Below are positions 1-11,209 of a stretch of DNA of 64,000 bases, one piece after another; positions within the stretch are counted from its first letter, which is position 1; the number at the start of each line of letters is the position of its first letter. The translations under genes were made by a program, and so were the position numbers. This DNA comes from Phaeodactylum tricornutum CCAP 1055/1. Its lineage: Eukaryota; Bacillariophyta; Bacillariophyceae; Surirellales; Neidiaceae. The notes below the pieces were generated by a model. It had not been told where the DNA came from and made no database searches. It worked only from the letters and a program-made list of their open reading frames with translations. Location of the stretch: the NCBI RefSeq assembly GCF_000150955.2, contig NC_011694.1:203814-267813 (forward strand). Direction: 5' to 3'.

Positions 1-2
1 TG

Positions 3-1922
3 AGCTGTTCACGAAAAGCCTTGCCTGCGGCTGCCATCGCTGCGAGCCGCCAACAGACTCGTACCGCAACAATCATTACGGTCCACAACCTACTGTACAG
101 AAACACTGCGCTACGACGACTCTGCGCGAACCCTCGCGCCTTTTCAACTCGGGCTCGGTCCCTCAGTTCATCGTCCGCCGGTAGTTCGCTAGACAAGTCT
201 CGAGAAGACCGTGTTTTGGTGGTTGGTTCGGGTGTGGCGGGATCCGCCGCAGCCTTAATCGCCGCCGAGTTGCACAATCTCCCGGTAACGATGCTCTTTG
301 CTGGCGACGTCCCGACCGATTGCAACTCCTACTGGGCACAAGGCGGCATTATCTACCGGAACTACGATCCCCTGGCGGGAGATTCCGCCGCCAGTCTCGC
401 CGCCGACATTCACCGTGCCGGGGCGGGACTTTGCGACGACGCGGCGGTTCAGAAAGTCGCCACGCAGGGTCCCTCGCGTGTCCGACAATTGTTGCTCAAC
501 GATCTCGATAACAACCAACGCAACGCAACTTCGCGGTTCGCCAACGTGCCGTTCGATCAAACCGCCGAAGGAACACTGAGTCTGTGTTTGGAAGCCTCGC
601 ACGCGGCACCTCGGATTTTGCACAAGGCTGACCACACTGGAGCAATAATTTCCCAGCACTTGGCACAAGCTGTGGCGAATCATCCAAATATTACGCTGCA
701 ACCAAACACGATTGTCACTGATTTGGTGCGGGACCCACACGGAGAAATGTGCGTCGGCGTGGAGACCTTACAGACCGTGGGCGCCAATGCGATAGCCCCA
801 GTGGCTCGGACGGAATTGGCCTACCGGGGGGTGGTATTGGCGTCGGGAGGCCTCGCCGGTATATACCAGCACTCTACTAATCCTCCCGGATTCAACGCAC
901 TCGGCAGTAGTGTCGGTGTGGCGGCGCGTGCCAACGTACGCGTACAGGACTTGGAGTACGTACAGTTTCATCCCACCGCCCTCTACTTGCCCGATCAGGC
1001 GCGCTTTCTGTTGACGGAAGCACTCCGGGGAGAAGGCGCCGTCCTCCGCAACGCTGACGGTGAAGCCTTTGCCCGCCGGTATCACGACGACGGCGAACTC
1101 GCCCCCCGCGATATCGTAGCCCGGGCCGTCTTTTCCGAAGCCCAAAACACCAACGACCTTGTCTACCTTGATATCACCCACCGTGATGCTGATTGGGTAC
1201 GCGCCCGGTTTCCTACCATCCAGGCTCATTTGCAGAACAACACATCCAACGGCTCTCGACCACTGGATTTGGCCACGGACTGGCTGCCCATTACGCCGGC
1301 GGCGCACTATACCTGCGGTGGTGTGGCGACCGACCTACACGGCCGAACGTCACTGAGCAATCTATACGCGGCAGGGGAGGCCGCTCGAACCGGATTGCAC
1401 GGAGGCAACCGATTGGCCTCGACGTCGCTCTTGGAAGGACTTGTCTTTGGAGCGTCGGTTGCCGATTTTTGCGGCAGCGATGAGGGACGCGAGCTCGCCT
1501 CGAAAGCGGCGCACCGCTGTGGTCCCAGTACCGAGAGTCTCGTACGCGTCTCGCAACCAAACAGTAAAAGCTCTCTTAGCGACGAGGCTCTTGCAGCGAG
1601 GACTCTAGATTTGTTGGGTCAGGTGAAGCAGACCATGTGGGATCACGTAGGAGTTGTGCGCAATCGTACCGGACTCAAGCATGCTGTTGGTACTTTGGAA
1701 GCCATTCGGGACGAAGTTTTGACCTTGCCGCTGACGCTCCGCGACACCGCCGCTCTTCGCGATGCGGCCTTTGCGGGACATGCAGTGGCCCAATTCGCCT
1801 ATACCAACCCTGTATCAGCGGGAGCGCACTGTGTCGTGGAAGCAGCGTCAGCAGTGGATGAAACTGGAGCGACACTTGACGATAGCGATGAAGAGGACCA
1901 AACAGCTGAAGCGCGCTTTTAG
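3..1922 (+). CDS. nadB: L-aspartate oxidase, 5'-partial
   Basis: FAD enzyme that oxidises L-aspartate to iminoaspartate, the first step of quinolinate/NAD synthesis by the aspartate route. The frame is open to the window's left edge. The codon at 21 is TTG, and the first in-frame ATG (about 290) lies after the dinucleotide-binding motif, so the real start is upstream. Visible family features: the FAD Rossmann motif VLVVGSGVAGSAAAL near residue 66, the DCNSYWAQGGI segment, QFHPTAL, LLTEALRGEGAVLRN, and the C-terminal FAD-contact segment HGGNRLASTSLLEGLVFGA, followed by the helical C-terminal domain. The Arg/Ser-rich first 55 residues look like an organelle-targeting presequence, probably plastid or mitochondrion; this is inferred. 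The succinate dehydrogenase flavoprotein is a relative, but the length and the NRLASTSLLEG signature favour NadB. Confidence 0.93.
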   Translation, partial: SCSRKALPAAAIAASRQQTRTATIITVHNLLYRNTALRRLCANPRAFSTRARSLSSSSAGSSLDKSREDRVLVVGSGVAGSAAALIAAELHNLPVTMLFAGDVPTDCNSYWAQGGIIYRNYDPLAGDSAASLAADIHRAGAGLCDDAAVQKVATQGPSRVRQLLLNDLDNNQRNATSRFANVPFDQTAEGTLSLCLEASHAAPRILHKADHTGAIISQHLAQAVANHPNITLQPNTIVTDLVRDPHGEMCVGVETLQTVGANAIAPVARTELAYRGVVLASGGLAGIYQHSTNPPGFNALGSSVGVAARANVRVQDLEYVQFHPTALYLPDQARFLLTEALRGEGAVLRNADGEAFARRYHDDGELAPRDIVARAVFSEAQNTNDLVYLDITHRDADWVRARFPTIQAHLQNNTSNGSRPLDLATDWLPITPAAHYTCGGVATDLHGRTSLSNLYAAGEAARTGLHGGNRLASTSLLEGLVFGASVADFCGSDEGRELASKAAHRCGPSTESLVRVSQPNSKSSLSDEALAARTLDLLGQVKQTMWDHVGVVRNRTGLKHAVGTLEAIRDEVLTLPLTLRDTAALRDAAFAGHAVAQFAYTNPVSAGAHCVVEAASAVDETGATLDDSDEEDQTAEARF

Positions 1923-2268
1923 AGTTTGAGCATGATTTGTTCTCCTTGTTTGCTGTTTTGTTGGTACGGAAGTCGATTCCTATTGACAGTGAGCCGCCGC
2001 AGTACTTGACCACCCAATAATGTTTTTAGGAAGTACTGTTATTTTTGCACATACAACTTGTCAACGTTCTCTGCATGCTGCATTAGACATTAGTCTGATC
2101 GGCTGGGATATTGCCTCAAAAAATGTATGACTGATTTATTCTGTGGACTTTCCGGCAACAAAATGCTCCTCTCGCTTCTCATGCAGCTTCCGTGTTTGCA
2201 AATCAACAACATTAAATTTATAGTTTTTCTCTTTAGTTAAAAGCCACACACTTACACATATGCGCTCT
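1923..2268. other. Convergent intergenic region
   Basis: This 346-base gap lies between the ends of two converging genes. It is AT-rich and should hold both 3' UTRs. I see no ORF, RNA or repeat in it. Confidence 0.6.
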
Positions 2269-4050
2269 CTATGCCTTGCGCGATCGAAGGCGGTCCCGCA
2301 GTGCTTGTGCGTTCACCGTCTCGTCTTGGGGTTTGCAGCACAAATAGATGGACGTTAGCACTGTGAAGGCTAAGAAGCAGTAAATAAATACGTTGTTCGT
2401 CCAGAAGAAGGAAAAGAATTGCAAAAACTGTATCTGTACGCCAAAGATTTGTCGAATTTCTGCAAAGGCTGCGTAGTCGGCAAAGGCCGCCTGCGAAAAC
2501 TGAACCGCGGGCAAGGCGCACAATAGGACCAGGGCAATATTGAACATAAAGGAACTCATGTAGGTTTTGCCGACTTTCATAGGATGAATGTGAAAGAACA
2601 AGAAACGGATGCCAAATTTGAAGCAGCCTTTAAGTGCCGCTAAAAGTAAATACGAAACAAAGAGTGCGACCGACAATACCCCAAATAACGGAAACCACTT
2701 GTCAAACCACTCGAAGTAATTGTTCAGAAATGGGGCCAACGGTGGACTGGGGAAGACGTAAACAATTACGTGAATGAACCAGAATATACTGACAATAAAG
2801 GCACACAAGCTCAGCAGCAAAGCAATGTAGGGTATCAGGACATTGTACTTCTTGTAATTCACGGTTGCATTCTGAAAGTCCTCCACATCCTGTTCCAAAA
2901 GGTAGACAGCCTGTTTGAAACCCAGAACAGCTTGATTTTCATCGCGTGCTGCCTTCCGTGTATCCGAATTTAGCGAGAAGGTGGCAAACGCCGACGTTAG
3001 CCCGGCCTGCGCCTTTTGTTCCCGTTCAATCTTGATAAGTTCGCCAATGTCTACCATTTCGTTGACCCGTTCCCGCAGGGACAATTGGGCTTCGGCAAAT
3101 TCTGCCGCATCCATATGCCGCGGTCGATTTTTGAACATCAAGTACAAGTCCAATGGAAGTGCCGCCAAGCCGATACCTCCAAAAATGGCAAACAGGAACC
3201 AGCCCAACCACGCCATGAGTCCAGCATAAAAGGTACTCAAGGACACCTGCAATACCAGGGTCTGCTCGCCGTTGTCCACGACGTTTGATAGGTAGGTGGT
3301 ATCCGAGTCTCCCCAAGGTTGCAATCCGTCGGAATCGAAAGGAAGCAAATCGTCGGTTGCGTTTCTTTGCGCGGAGTAGGTGAACCCTTGATTAACCTTC
3401 CCTAATGCTGGCCCCACGTATTCTTGGACAGGAATTTTCGAGTCCGACAGACTAATGTAAGTGACGGCAAAAATGACACCGATAATGACAAAAACGAACA
3501 GTTGATAACATATGGCTTGGCCAATACGCGACTGCCTGACTGGATTGGGTGCGTAGGCGGTGCCGGCCATGAGCATGCCATCGTCGGCCTCGTAATAGAA
3601 GGTAGCGAAAGGGATCAAAACAAAGACCCAAATGGGAATCATCCAAAACACAATATCCCACATGAGTTCCATATTGAGCCCACCACATAATCCCGTATCG
3701 TAGCCTTCGCAACCTGTAGACAACATCAATAAGAAAACGTTGAGATGCAGTCAACAAATAGATGGAGGTAAAACGGGACTTGTCAGTCGTGCTTCCGTTC
3801 TACGTAGAATTTCTACTAGAAACAGCGGATTCCGTGGCTTACCGGCGTAGCCCTCGTTGTTAGCGACATCCAGCGGCAACATGAGGACAGTCGCTCCAGC
3901 CAAGACAAAGCCGAGTAAAACGATCAGCTTTGGTACGTAAGCATCATTGTGGTCGTCGGGATGTTGGTAGTGAACCAAGAGATACGAAGCGATGATCAAA
4001 AGAATCACAATGGCGACCACGGTCGCGACAATTAAAAAGACATCCACCAT
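2269..4050 (-). CDS. LMBD1/LIMR-family multipass membrane protein
   Basis: Two exons: 4050-3843 and 3713-2269. The intron of 129 nt has GTAAGC at the donor and CTACAG at the acceptor; a Gly codon is split and the spliced protein is about 550 aa. The ATG at 4050 begins an N-terminal membrane helix (VFLIVATVVAIVILLIIASYL). Eight or so further hydrophobic segments follow, with a long cytosolic loop of about 100 residues (RERVNEMVDIGELIKIEREQ) after the fifth, which is the architecture of the LMBR1/LMBD1 family. Human LMBD1 is a lysosomal protein needed for cobalamin export; other family members are lipocalin receptors. A role in endolysosomal vitamin B12 handling would fit a B12-using diatom but is only inferred from the family. 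A CACGTG box sits eight bases before the ATG. Confidence 0.8.
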
Positions 4051-4477
4051 GGTTTTTCACGTGACCGTGCTTCCGTTGTGTAATTTGGTAAATCTTGTCC
4101 CTTCCCCACCATCTTACTTCCGTTCCGCTCGTGGAGAGCTTGACTATGATTAGCTTTCTATTGCGACACGGCTCATGACACAAAAATAATGTCCGAAAAG
4201 TGAAACATGGTTTGGACAGCAAAAGAATATCCACTCTGCTACGGACAGACCGTTTAGTACATTTTCGCGTACAAACCAGTAGTACGTTTTTGGAAAGAGA
4301 TGTTGCTCATCGACCAAGGAACTACCTATTTAAGCCGAAGCGACTAACTGTAGTTTGAATTACTAAGAGACCGTTTAGAATACTATTGCTGCCAGACAGC
4401 CACAATTTATAAAAGGGTTCATTTGTTTCCCTCTCTGCGTCCGGCAAAAGACTAGAAGCTCCATTCCATAAAGACAT
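4051..4477. other. Intergenic region with promoter of the LMBD1-type gene
   Basis: This 427-base AT-rich stretch holds the 5' side of the LMBD1-type gene and the 3' side of the next minus-strand gene. CACGTG (G-box) occurs at 4058-4063, within the likely 5' UTR. No other structure is visible. Confidence 0.4.
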
Positions 4478-5641
4478 TTAGAAGCGTCTGATTCCCCCAC
4501 GCTTCTTGTTTCTCTGTTCATCACTCTGAGATTTCTGACTCGTGGAGGACGCTGAGCCAGCCGTTGCTCCCTTGCTGCTTTCCGGCATGCCGTATGACCC
4601 CTTGCTACTTTCCGGCATACCGTATGATCCCTTGCTACTTTCCGGCATGCCGTATGATCCCTTGCTGCCCCCCTTGCTAGGTAAGGATGACTTGGGGTTT
4701 GGTGATACAGGAGCTCGTGTCACGGGAGAAGAGGTTGCCGGTGCACCAGTAGCGGGTGGATTGACTGGGGCACGAGTCACCGGGGCATTTGTTAGTGGGG
4801 CAGAAACGGGCGCTTCGGTACCTGGAGTAAGAGGTGACAAAGATGGGGATTCCGAAACTTCCGCAGCTATCACTGTTGGTGTTGGGGTAAGTGGGGGCGC
4901 CATAATGGGAGCGACCGAGGGTGCATCGGTGACTGGTGCTGGTGCCAAAGGACAGACTTCAATAGGCGGGGCTCCAAGGTCGCTCTATTTTCGTAAAGAG
5001 GAAAGGTGAGAAACCCCAGCAAATATCATGTTCCTGGTCGCTCGTAAACTTACAAATACCGTCCATCCCAATTGCGTACCCTCAAACAAAATTGGGAAAA
5101 TACCACAGTCGTTGTCGTACAAAATGACCCAGCGTTGCTGCAAGTCCTCGTCAAGGCTATTCCGGCCGTTTATGGTCATCAAAAAACCACGAGGAACAGC
5201 CATGGGATCAGGACCCAGGCCATTGGCGATTATAGAAGTGTATCGAAAGGTATCGCCACTACGAAAGTCACCAACGATTGGTGTCTGGACTAGGGGCAGT
5301 AAATTCTGGTCCAGCTCGAGAACCTGAATATCAGTTACAGAAACTGGCATAAGGTCTGGGTCTCCTGCATCATTAGGATCATTCAATCTCGTAATCCGGC
5401 AGGTTGTTTCATTGAGACCCGGACCAATAATCTCGCCCAGATCGCAGTTGGCGGGAAGCGTCGATGCAAAGTCTAACGTAAACTCATAGGTGCTAGGCTG
5501 GCACGCGCAGATATCTACGCCTACCTGCGCATCAACCACAGTCCCCGCTAAAGCAACGAGCGCTGCGAGAAAGGTAACGAGTACGGATCGGTTTTGACGC
5601 ATCGGTGAGCGCACCATAGTGTCGCGCGTTGGTTCAATCAT
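4478..5641 (-). CDS. Secreted protein with SSKGSYGMPE repeats (silaffin-like composition)
   Basis: Two exons: 5641-5054 and 4984-4478. The intron of 69 nt has a GTAAGT donor and an AATAG acceptor, phase 0. The product is 364 aa from the ATG at 5641; ATGs at 5617 or 5602 would leave the same signal peptide (SVLVTFLAALVALAGTVVDA). An in-frame TTG further upstream is not a likely start. The N-terminal half is a Cys-containing secreted domain (CACQPSTYEFTLDF, CDLGEIIGPG, NETTC) seen in many diatom extracellular proteins and has no named function that I recognise. A Pro/Thr/Ala-rich linker (APVTRAPV-type) follows, then three tandem SSKGSYGMPE units and a basic end (RNKKRGGIRRF). Lys-Ser clusters of this kind occur in silaffins and other biosilica proteins. 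A cell-wall role is inference. Confidence 0.72.
4569..4668 (-). repeat. 30-bp coding tandem repeat (about 3.3 units)
   Basis: Three near-identical 30-bp units plus a partial one encode KGSYGMPESS-type decapeptides in the last third of the secreted protein. Units differ by one to three bases, such as GCC/ACC and GAC/GAT third-position changes, so the array looks recently expanded but kept in frame. Confidence 0.9.
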
Positions 5642-7018
5642 TCTTTTCTCAACTGCTGTTGTATTTGTGAGCCCAGCCAAATATGCCGCCGCAAAGATTT
5701 GGCTACAAGCGAAGTGAAATGTTATATAGAGAGAGTCTTTCTCGGTTATCCCAAAGGCATTGATTGCAAGGAAAAGGTCCTTTGCGCTTGTCTACTTTCG
5801 ACAAAAGAGGCAAACCGTATCCATTTCGGAATGGCCAAAAACGCGGAAGATGTGGTCAATTTTTGCACCTTTTTCCGTTCCGCCTGAACGGATTAGTTGA
5901 TTCGGGACCGCCACTAATTACTTTAGTCCAGCATTAGGTCGAATAACGGCTGTCTTTTTCGATCTAGCAATTTTTAAGGTCACACATTTCCGAAGGGCTT
6001 GATATTTCATAAACGTTAGAATTTTTTGGTCTCTTTCGTAGTAAGTAACCATTTTGATCCCATACACCTCTGGCTATTACTTTCACAGAACTGGAAAAAG
6101 TATTGATGACGAACGGGCGGGGGCTTACCGGGGCTGCAACAGCAACAACAACGGATCGCGTTCAGTACTACCGGTGGCCTAAAAGCAGAGAAAGTTTCCT
6201 CACATTTTTCGATGGATGCCAAATAGCGGAAGTCTGACATTGATTACATCAATTGTTAACTTTCTCGTCTGAAACTTGTGTAGCATACCAACAGCGATAG
6301 CGAGCTCCGTTTGCGAAACCTATTTATGGTGTAGCAGCGGAGAACGGAAAGCTAAACACTCCCAACCAGAAAGCCTGTATCAAAGTATACGTAAAAATTT
6401 GAAGTCAGGATCGCGCTCTGAGGAAATTTTTCTCTTCCGATCGTTGGATCTCGATTTACGTCGGCTAGCCTGAAGAATAGGTTCTGCGGCCTATTGGCAT
6501 CCAGTTGAGGCGACTTCCGTTGTATGCGAAGCTTTTTCATACAGACGACTACCTAAATATTATATGTCTGAGTCTTGATCTAAGCTATACAGGCATGCCA
6601 GTCTTTCATTTCTTCGTGTTTCAAAACTAGGACCGAGCTGAGAGTTGATATTCACAAATTTTGTTGTTCAAAAACTCCGCTAACTTGATTTTGCTTTCGT
6701 GTGCGTGGAGAACCAAGCGCGTCTCTCCTCCATAAACAGTCCGAGATGAACATTTTCTTACATCAATGGCTAATTTCCACTATAGGTTAGATTTTGTGAT
6801 TCAAACCAATTTTTCTATGGTTGATACCGAACTGTTGCCAAATTTGCAATTGTCGAGATGTTGAACTTACTGTGAAAGAAGTAACCATTTTAATTTTCCA
6901 TTTCCTTAACCTTTTGCAATCCTTATTGCCAACTGTGTCGTAATCATGAAATCGTAAGCTTTATTGCAAAGACATGGCAGCCCACGCGATCGTATAGACG
7001 AATCAAGATTCCGTTGTT
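5642..7018. other. Intergenic region, nothing recognised
   Basis: About 1.4 kb of AT-rich DNA between the 5' end of the secreted-protein gene and the 3' end of CTP synthase. Only short ORFs of fewer than 80 codons without protein-like composition occur. I see no tRNA, repeat or transposon signature. Confidence 0.5.
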
Positions 7019-8694
7019 TTACAATACGGACTGCAGGTGGTCCTCCAACATACCAGTGGCTGCCAAGATTAAGCCGTAGAATGGAGGACTCGGTTTCAAA
7101 GGACGAGAGAGAAATTCTGGGTGGAACTGGCATCCGAGGTAGTAAGGATGTTCCGATTGCGGTAACTCTGCTATCTCCATTCGCTCGCCCGTCTCATCTC
7201 GGCCCACAAAACGCAAGCCACCGTCGTGGACGGCATCAACCTTTTCTGGATTGACTTCGTAGCGATGTCGGTGGCGTTCCGAAACCATTTCTTTTCCTCC
7301 GTAGAGGCGTTGCGAAACACTCATACTTCCATCGGCAAGGGTGTGTGTAAACTTGGTGGTGCGCGCCCCGAGTCGCATCGTTCCACCCATAGTCTCCTTG
7401 TCAATCTCGGGCATGAAAAAAACAAAAGGTTCTGGTGTGGATTCTTCAAATTCTGTTGAATCGGCTTGGTCAATTCCCAAAACGTTCCTGGCGTACTCTA
7501 CGACCATTGCCTGGAAACCTAGACAAACTCCGAGAATTGGCTTCCTATTCTCACGGCAGTATTTGGCGGCCAAAATTTTGCCTTCCCAGCCACGTTGTCC
7601 AAACCCTCCAGGAACAATGACACCGTCTGACGCCTTGAGTTTGTCCCAACTCCCAATGTATCCTTCTTCCTTTTCGTCTTCGAGCTGCGACGCTTCAATC
7701 CATTCCAACTGTAGACGTACGTTGCATGCGATTGCCGCATGACGCAAGGCTTTATGACCGACAAATAAGAATCCTGCAGCCCAGTGTATTTCCCGATCAA
7801 GGCAATCGTCACCGTATGAGATGCTAGTTCGATTGAATGCGCCATGGTGGTCCATGATCCCAAATCTGGATTTAATGGCTTATCGAGGCAAAGTTCCTTG
7901 CCCAAAATCTCGTGTAAGTTCTGCTCCTGCAGTAGCCCCGGTACAAAGTAAACATTGTTTACATCATGCACACTCAATACGTTCTTAGCTTGCACGTGGC
8001 AAAAATTGGATATCTTTTGCTTGGTTGGCTCTTGCAAGGGTTCCGTGGAACGGCAGAAAATAATCGACGGACTGAGTCCGAGTGAGCGCAAATCGCGCAC
8101 TCCGTGCTGGGTCGGCTTGGTCTTTTGCTCGTCACTCAAGACTGGAACAAGCGAGACGAAGCAGAGACAAAAGTTGTCGTGCCCGACCCGGAACTGAAAT
8201 TGTCGGAGGGCTTCCAAAAAGACGGAACTCTCAATGTCACCGACCGTTCCCCCTACTTCTATCAAGCAAATGTCGGCTTCTTTGCCAGTACCGTCGACAG
8301 GAATATACGCGACTTTTTCGAGCCAGTCTTGAATGGTATCGGTAATGTGCGGCACCACTTGCACTGTTTTACCGAGGTAGTCACCACGGCGTTCCGCGAG
8401 AATCACCTTGCGGTAGACCTTGCCCGTGGTTAAATTGTGATCACTGGTGAGTTCAATGCCCAAAAAGCGCTCGTAGTTTCCCAGATCAAGATCAGATTCA
8501 CCACCGTCTCGCAGCACGAAAACTTCGCCGTGTTCGAACGGACTCATTGTCCCGGCATCCACGTTCAGGTAGGGGTCAATCTTGACGGCCGTAACTCGGA
8601 GACCGCTGGCCTGGAGCAAACGACCCATACTAGAAATCGTCACGCCCTTGCCCAAGCCCGACACGACGCCACCTGTTACCACAATGTACTTCAT
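7019..8694 (-). CDS. CTPS: CTP synthase, with an apparent one-base frameshift
   Basis: Makes CTP from UTP, ATP and glutamine. The start is the ATG at 8694 ([17 protein letters not shown]), the usual N-terminus; the frame continues upstream only to GTG. The synthase domain has the P-loop, [20 protein letters not shown] and [11 protein letters not shown]. The glutaminase domain has the nucleophile Cys in GVCLGFQAM, the HRHRYEVN segment and the HPE triad part in [10 protein letters not shown]. The reading frame breaks near 7750. One frame runs through DSYLSVIK, and the next conserved residues ([10 protein letters not shown]) are in the -1 frame, as if one G of AAGGCC were missing. No GT-AG intron can bridge it. 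With one base restored the protein would be about 558 aa, normal for the family. A sequencing error in an essential gene is the simplest reading. Confidence 0.9.
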
Positions 8695-9781
8695 CGTACC
8701 AGCGTCGTAGCTATTGTTTACTTTGCTCGGGGATTTACGGAAGGAATAGAGTGATTCCAGTTCCTCGTTCCGATCTAATGGCACTGTTGACTGGAAGGAA
8801 TACCTAGTTCAAGTCAAGGGCCCGCCCGTTTTCCTCAATTGAGCTACCTTTGCAAACTTCTTGGAAGACAGCCTATCCGATTAAAGAAACAGAATCGACA
8901 GCGTTCAGAGAAGAGACCGAATGGCTTTTCAAGATTCCAACAATGCGCTCCTCCGTAAAGACGAAAACGCGTAAACCCAACCGGATCGAACTTTGGGCCA
9001 GAGTCTACGAATTCTTGCACGCATCCGATGGCGACGGAGCGCCGTGTCTAATCTGTCGACGGCCAGATGCCTGGTCCGTTTGCTTGTTTTTCGTGTCGAC
9101 AACATCACGGTCAGCGACCAAAAAAGGAATTATAGTTTATTTTGAAATAGTTTGAAAAGTCGAATTATTACGCAGAATCCCATTCTTTCTATCAGGCCGC
9201 ACTGTGGGAACTACGATGCTGCTTGATTGTAAGTAGCTGGAAATATTCCAGCTATTGGTGAACGTCTCGATACCGACATAACAAGGAAAGCCTATCCAAT
9301 TTTTGCGAAGGAAAATAGAGTTTTGCGTATACGGTATACAGCGCCAGATATTTACAGTTGGATCAGTCGTACCCTGATCTTGGCGACAGGAAGCCCGATC
9401 GTGGGAGGAACGAACCAAGACGCCCGTCTCGGAAAAAAGTATTCCCTTCTCTATAGTTTCTAACCACGCGTTAATTCCTGCCTATTGCATTGTATCAGTC
9501 TGCTCGCTTTGGATAGTATGCGTGAGATGAACAACGACGACACCACTGGAAACATCGGCGGCTTTGTTTGCAGCTGGAAAGCTGCGCTCTGTCTATCAAT
9601 CTACCATAGTAAATACTAGATGGTGGAGTACTACACGAAGCCTTGTGGAGAAAGCTAACGGCAAATGCACAATAGAGATACGAACGAACGGCAGGCTGGT
9701 ATAACAATGTCACGTCGAAAACCATACAATGCTCTGTATATGTGTTATAGTTCTTTTCTTCCAGCTCGTCGTTCGCAGATA
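8695..9781. other. Intergenic region, nothing recognised
   Basis: About 1.1 kb between the 5' end of CTP synthase and the 3' end of eL33. It should contain the CTP synthase promoter. The short ORFs here lack any family feature. Confidence 0.5.
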
Positions 9782-10102
9782 TTAAACACGGCTCGGGTAA
9801 AGCATAACACGGACACGTCCGCCAATGGATTGGGGCGGCAAGTCACGTCGAAATCGGCAACGAACGACACCGTTACCTCCGTGGTGTCGGCAGACTTTGC
9901 CCCAGTTGACGCGAAAGGCACCATCGGCGGCCTTGGTGATAAAGGCTACCTTTTTACCCAAATAGAAATCCACATCCTCCTTACTGTCGCATCCCTTGAT
10001 CTTGATAAGGGAGACCGAGTTGTGCTGGTTGCGGAGACCGCGTTTGTAACCGAGAATGGCGCCGTCCACGTGAAGGCGAGGGGCTCGTTTTTCTCCAGCC
10101 AT
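9782..10102 (-). CDS. RPL35A: 60S ribosomal protein eL33 (L35A)
   Basis: Small basic protein of the large cytosolic ribosomal subunit, 106 aa (human protein 110). The ATG at 10102 gives MAGEKRAPRLHVDGAILGYK, and conserved family segments follow: RNQHNSVSLIKIKG, FYLGKKVAFITKA, WGKVCRHHGGNGVVRCRFRR and the typical C-terminus ending in GRVRVMLYPSRV. The coding region has no intron. Eight bases before the ATG there is a good acceptor (TTCACTTCAG), so a 5' UTR intron is likely. The gene is divergent from the ribosomal gene uS8, about 1.1 kb away. Confidence 0.96.
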   Translation of the reverse strand: MAGEKRAPRLHVDGAILGYKRGLRNQHNSVSLIKIKGCDSKEDVDFYLGKKVAFITKAADGAFRVNWGKVCRHHGGNGVVRCRFRRDLPPQSIGGRVRVMLYPSRV

Positions 10103-10110
10103 GGTTTGTC

Positions 10111-10443
10111 CTGAAGTGAAACGGTACGAAAACGGAAACCTGTAATTTTGTATATAACAAGGAGTAGGAAAAGCGTTTGAGATAAGTGAGAACGCATGCG
10201 TTGGTTTTTGCGAGAGGTAAGCAAAGGGACGGAATTACGGATCGTCTGCAACAAACGCCAGCCGCAACAGTCACGAGCGCTCTATAGAAGTTTGCTGTAA
10301 GAAGGCGTAACATCGAGCCGTAAACATTTCGTCCAGCGCGCTTCACCGAAGCTTTGCGACTACAACTATCTCATATAGATCCTCAATGGAATAGTACAAT
10401 GCAGGTGCTTTTTCGTTTGGCATGATGCCATGGTGATTCTTAC
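10111..10443 (-). other. Probable 5' UTR intron of eL33
   Basis: On the minus strand a donor AACGAG|GTAAGAAT at 10443 and an acceptor CACTTCAG ending at 10111 bracket 333 nt just upstream of the eL33 ATG. Leader introns are common in ribosomal protein genes. The pairing is inferred and needs transcript evidence. Confidence 0.4.
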
Positions 10444-10969
10444 CTCGTTCTTGGTTTTCGAGATCACTGAGAGGAGCTGTGGTGCTGCGGGGGGATCGAT
10501 CACCAGCCGACTCGGACGGTGCTTGCCGTGCGGCTCCCCGCGACCCGGTAGAGAGAGAGAGGCCCGTGTGGGGCGCTCGATCCCGCGGCAAAACACCCCC
10601 AACACCGGTTGGACGTAGACTCGGTACTAGAGATACGTTTCCGAGCGAAAACAGGCGACTCAATTCTACACCCATAACCTAGTAATGAGGTAAGCGTACC
10701 ATCCCCACATTGTTACCGAAAACTAGAGCCCGGCAGACTGTCCCGTACGCGAAAGTGCCGCCGGGGAGGAAACTTTGTACGGTAGTCACACGGTACCGCA
10801 TACACCACTGTTACTACGCGGGGCGTTTCTCTCTCTCGCTCGATCGCGTACCACCACACCGTCAACGTTTCCAGTGCCAATAATAATCATCTCGTAGTTG
10901 TCGTTTTGTTTCTCGTTTGGATTTGTCCATTCTCTTTCCATTCCTTAACAACCTACTCAATCTTTCAAG
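10444..10969. promoter_or_regulatory. Divergent ribosomal-gene promoter region
   Basis: This stretch lies between the inferred first exons of eL33 (minus) and uS8 (plus). It includes a CT-rich tract (CTCTCTCTCGCTCG, about 10830-10846) and no credible ORF. Shared promoter activity is inferred from the divergent layout. Confidence 0.35.
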
Positions 10970-11209
10970 GTATGGAGTCAATCAGCGTGTCCCGTAATAA
11001 GGATGTATCAAACTAGAAACAAGCAACGGTGACGGTCTTTCGCCTCTGCGCTCGTGTCGTCGGAGCACGATGGACAACGAGCATTTGGCGTCATGCGGAG
11101 GCAGCATCCGTATCCATTCTCTTTTTGTAGCGACTCGCTTGACGATTCTTCGTTCCCAACTTGATGTCTTTTCTCACACGTATCATCGTCTCATTTCGAT
11201 TGCTCGTAG
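10970..11209 (+). other. Probable 5' UTR intron of uS8
   Basis: A donor TTCAAG|GTATGG at 10970 and an acceptor GCTCGTAG ending at 11209 directly abut the uS8 ATG. An AG immediately before the start codon is a frequent layout of leader introns. Inference only; other upstream donors are possible. Confidence 0.35.

Noticed and set aside
768-1307. 179-codon minus-strand frame inside L-aspartate oxidase
   Set aside because: Antisense shadow of a well-conserved enzyme.
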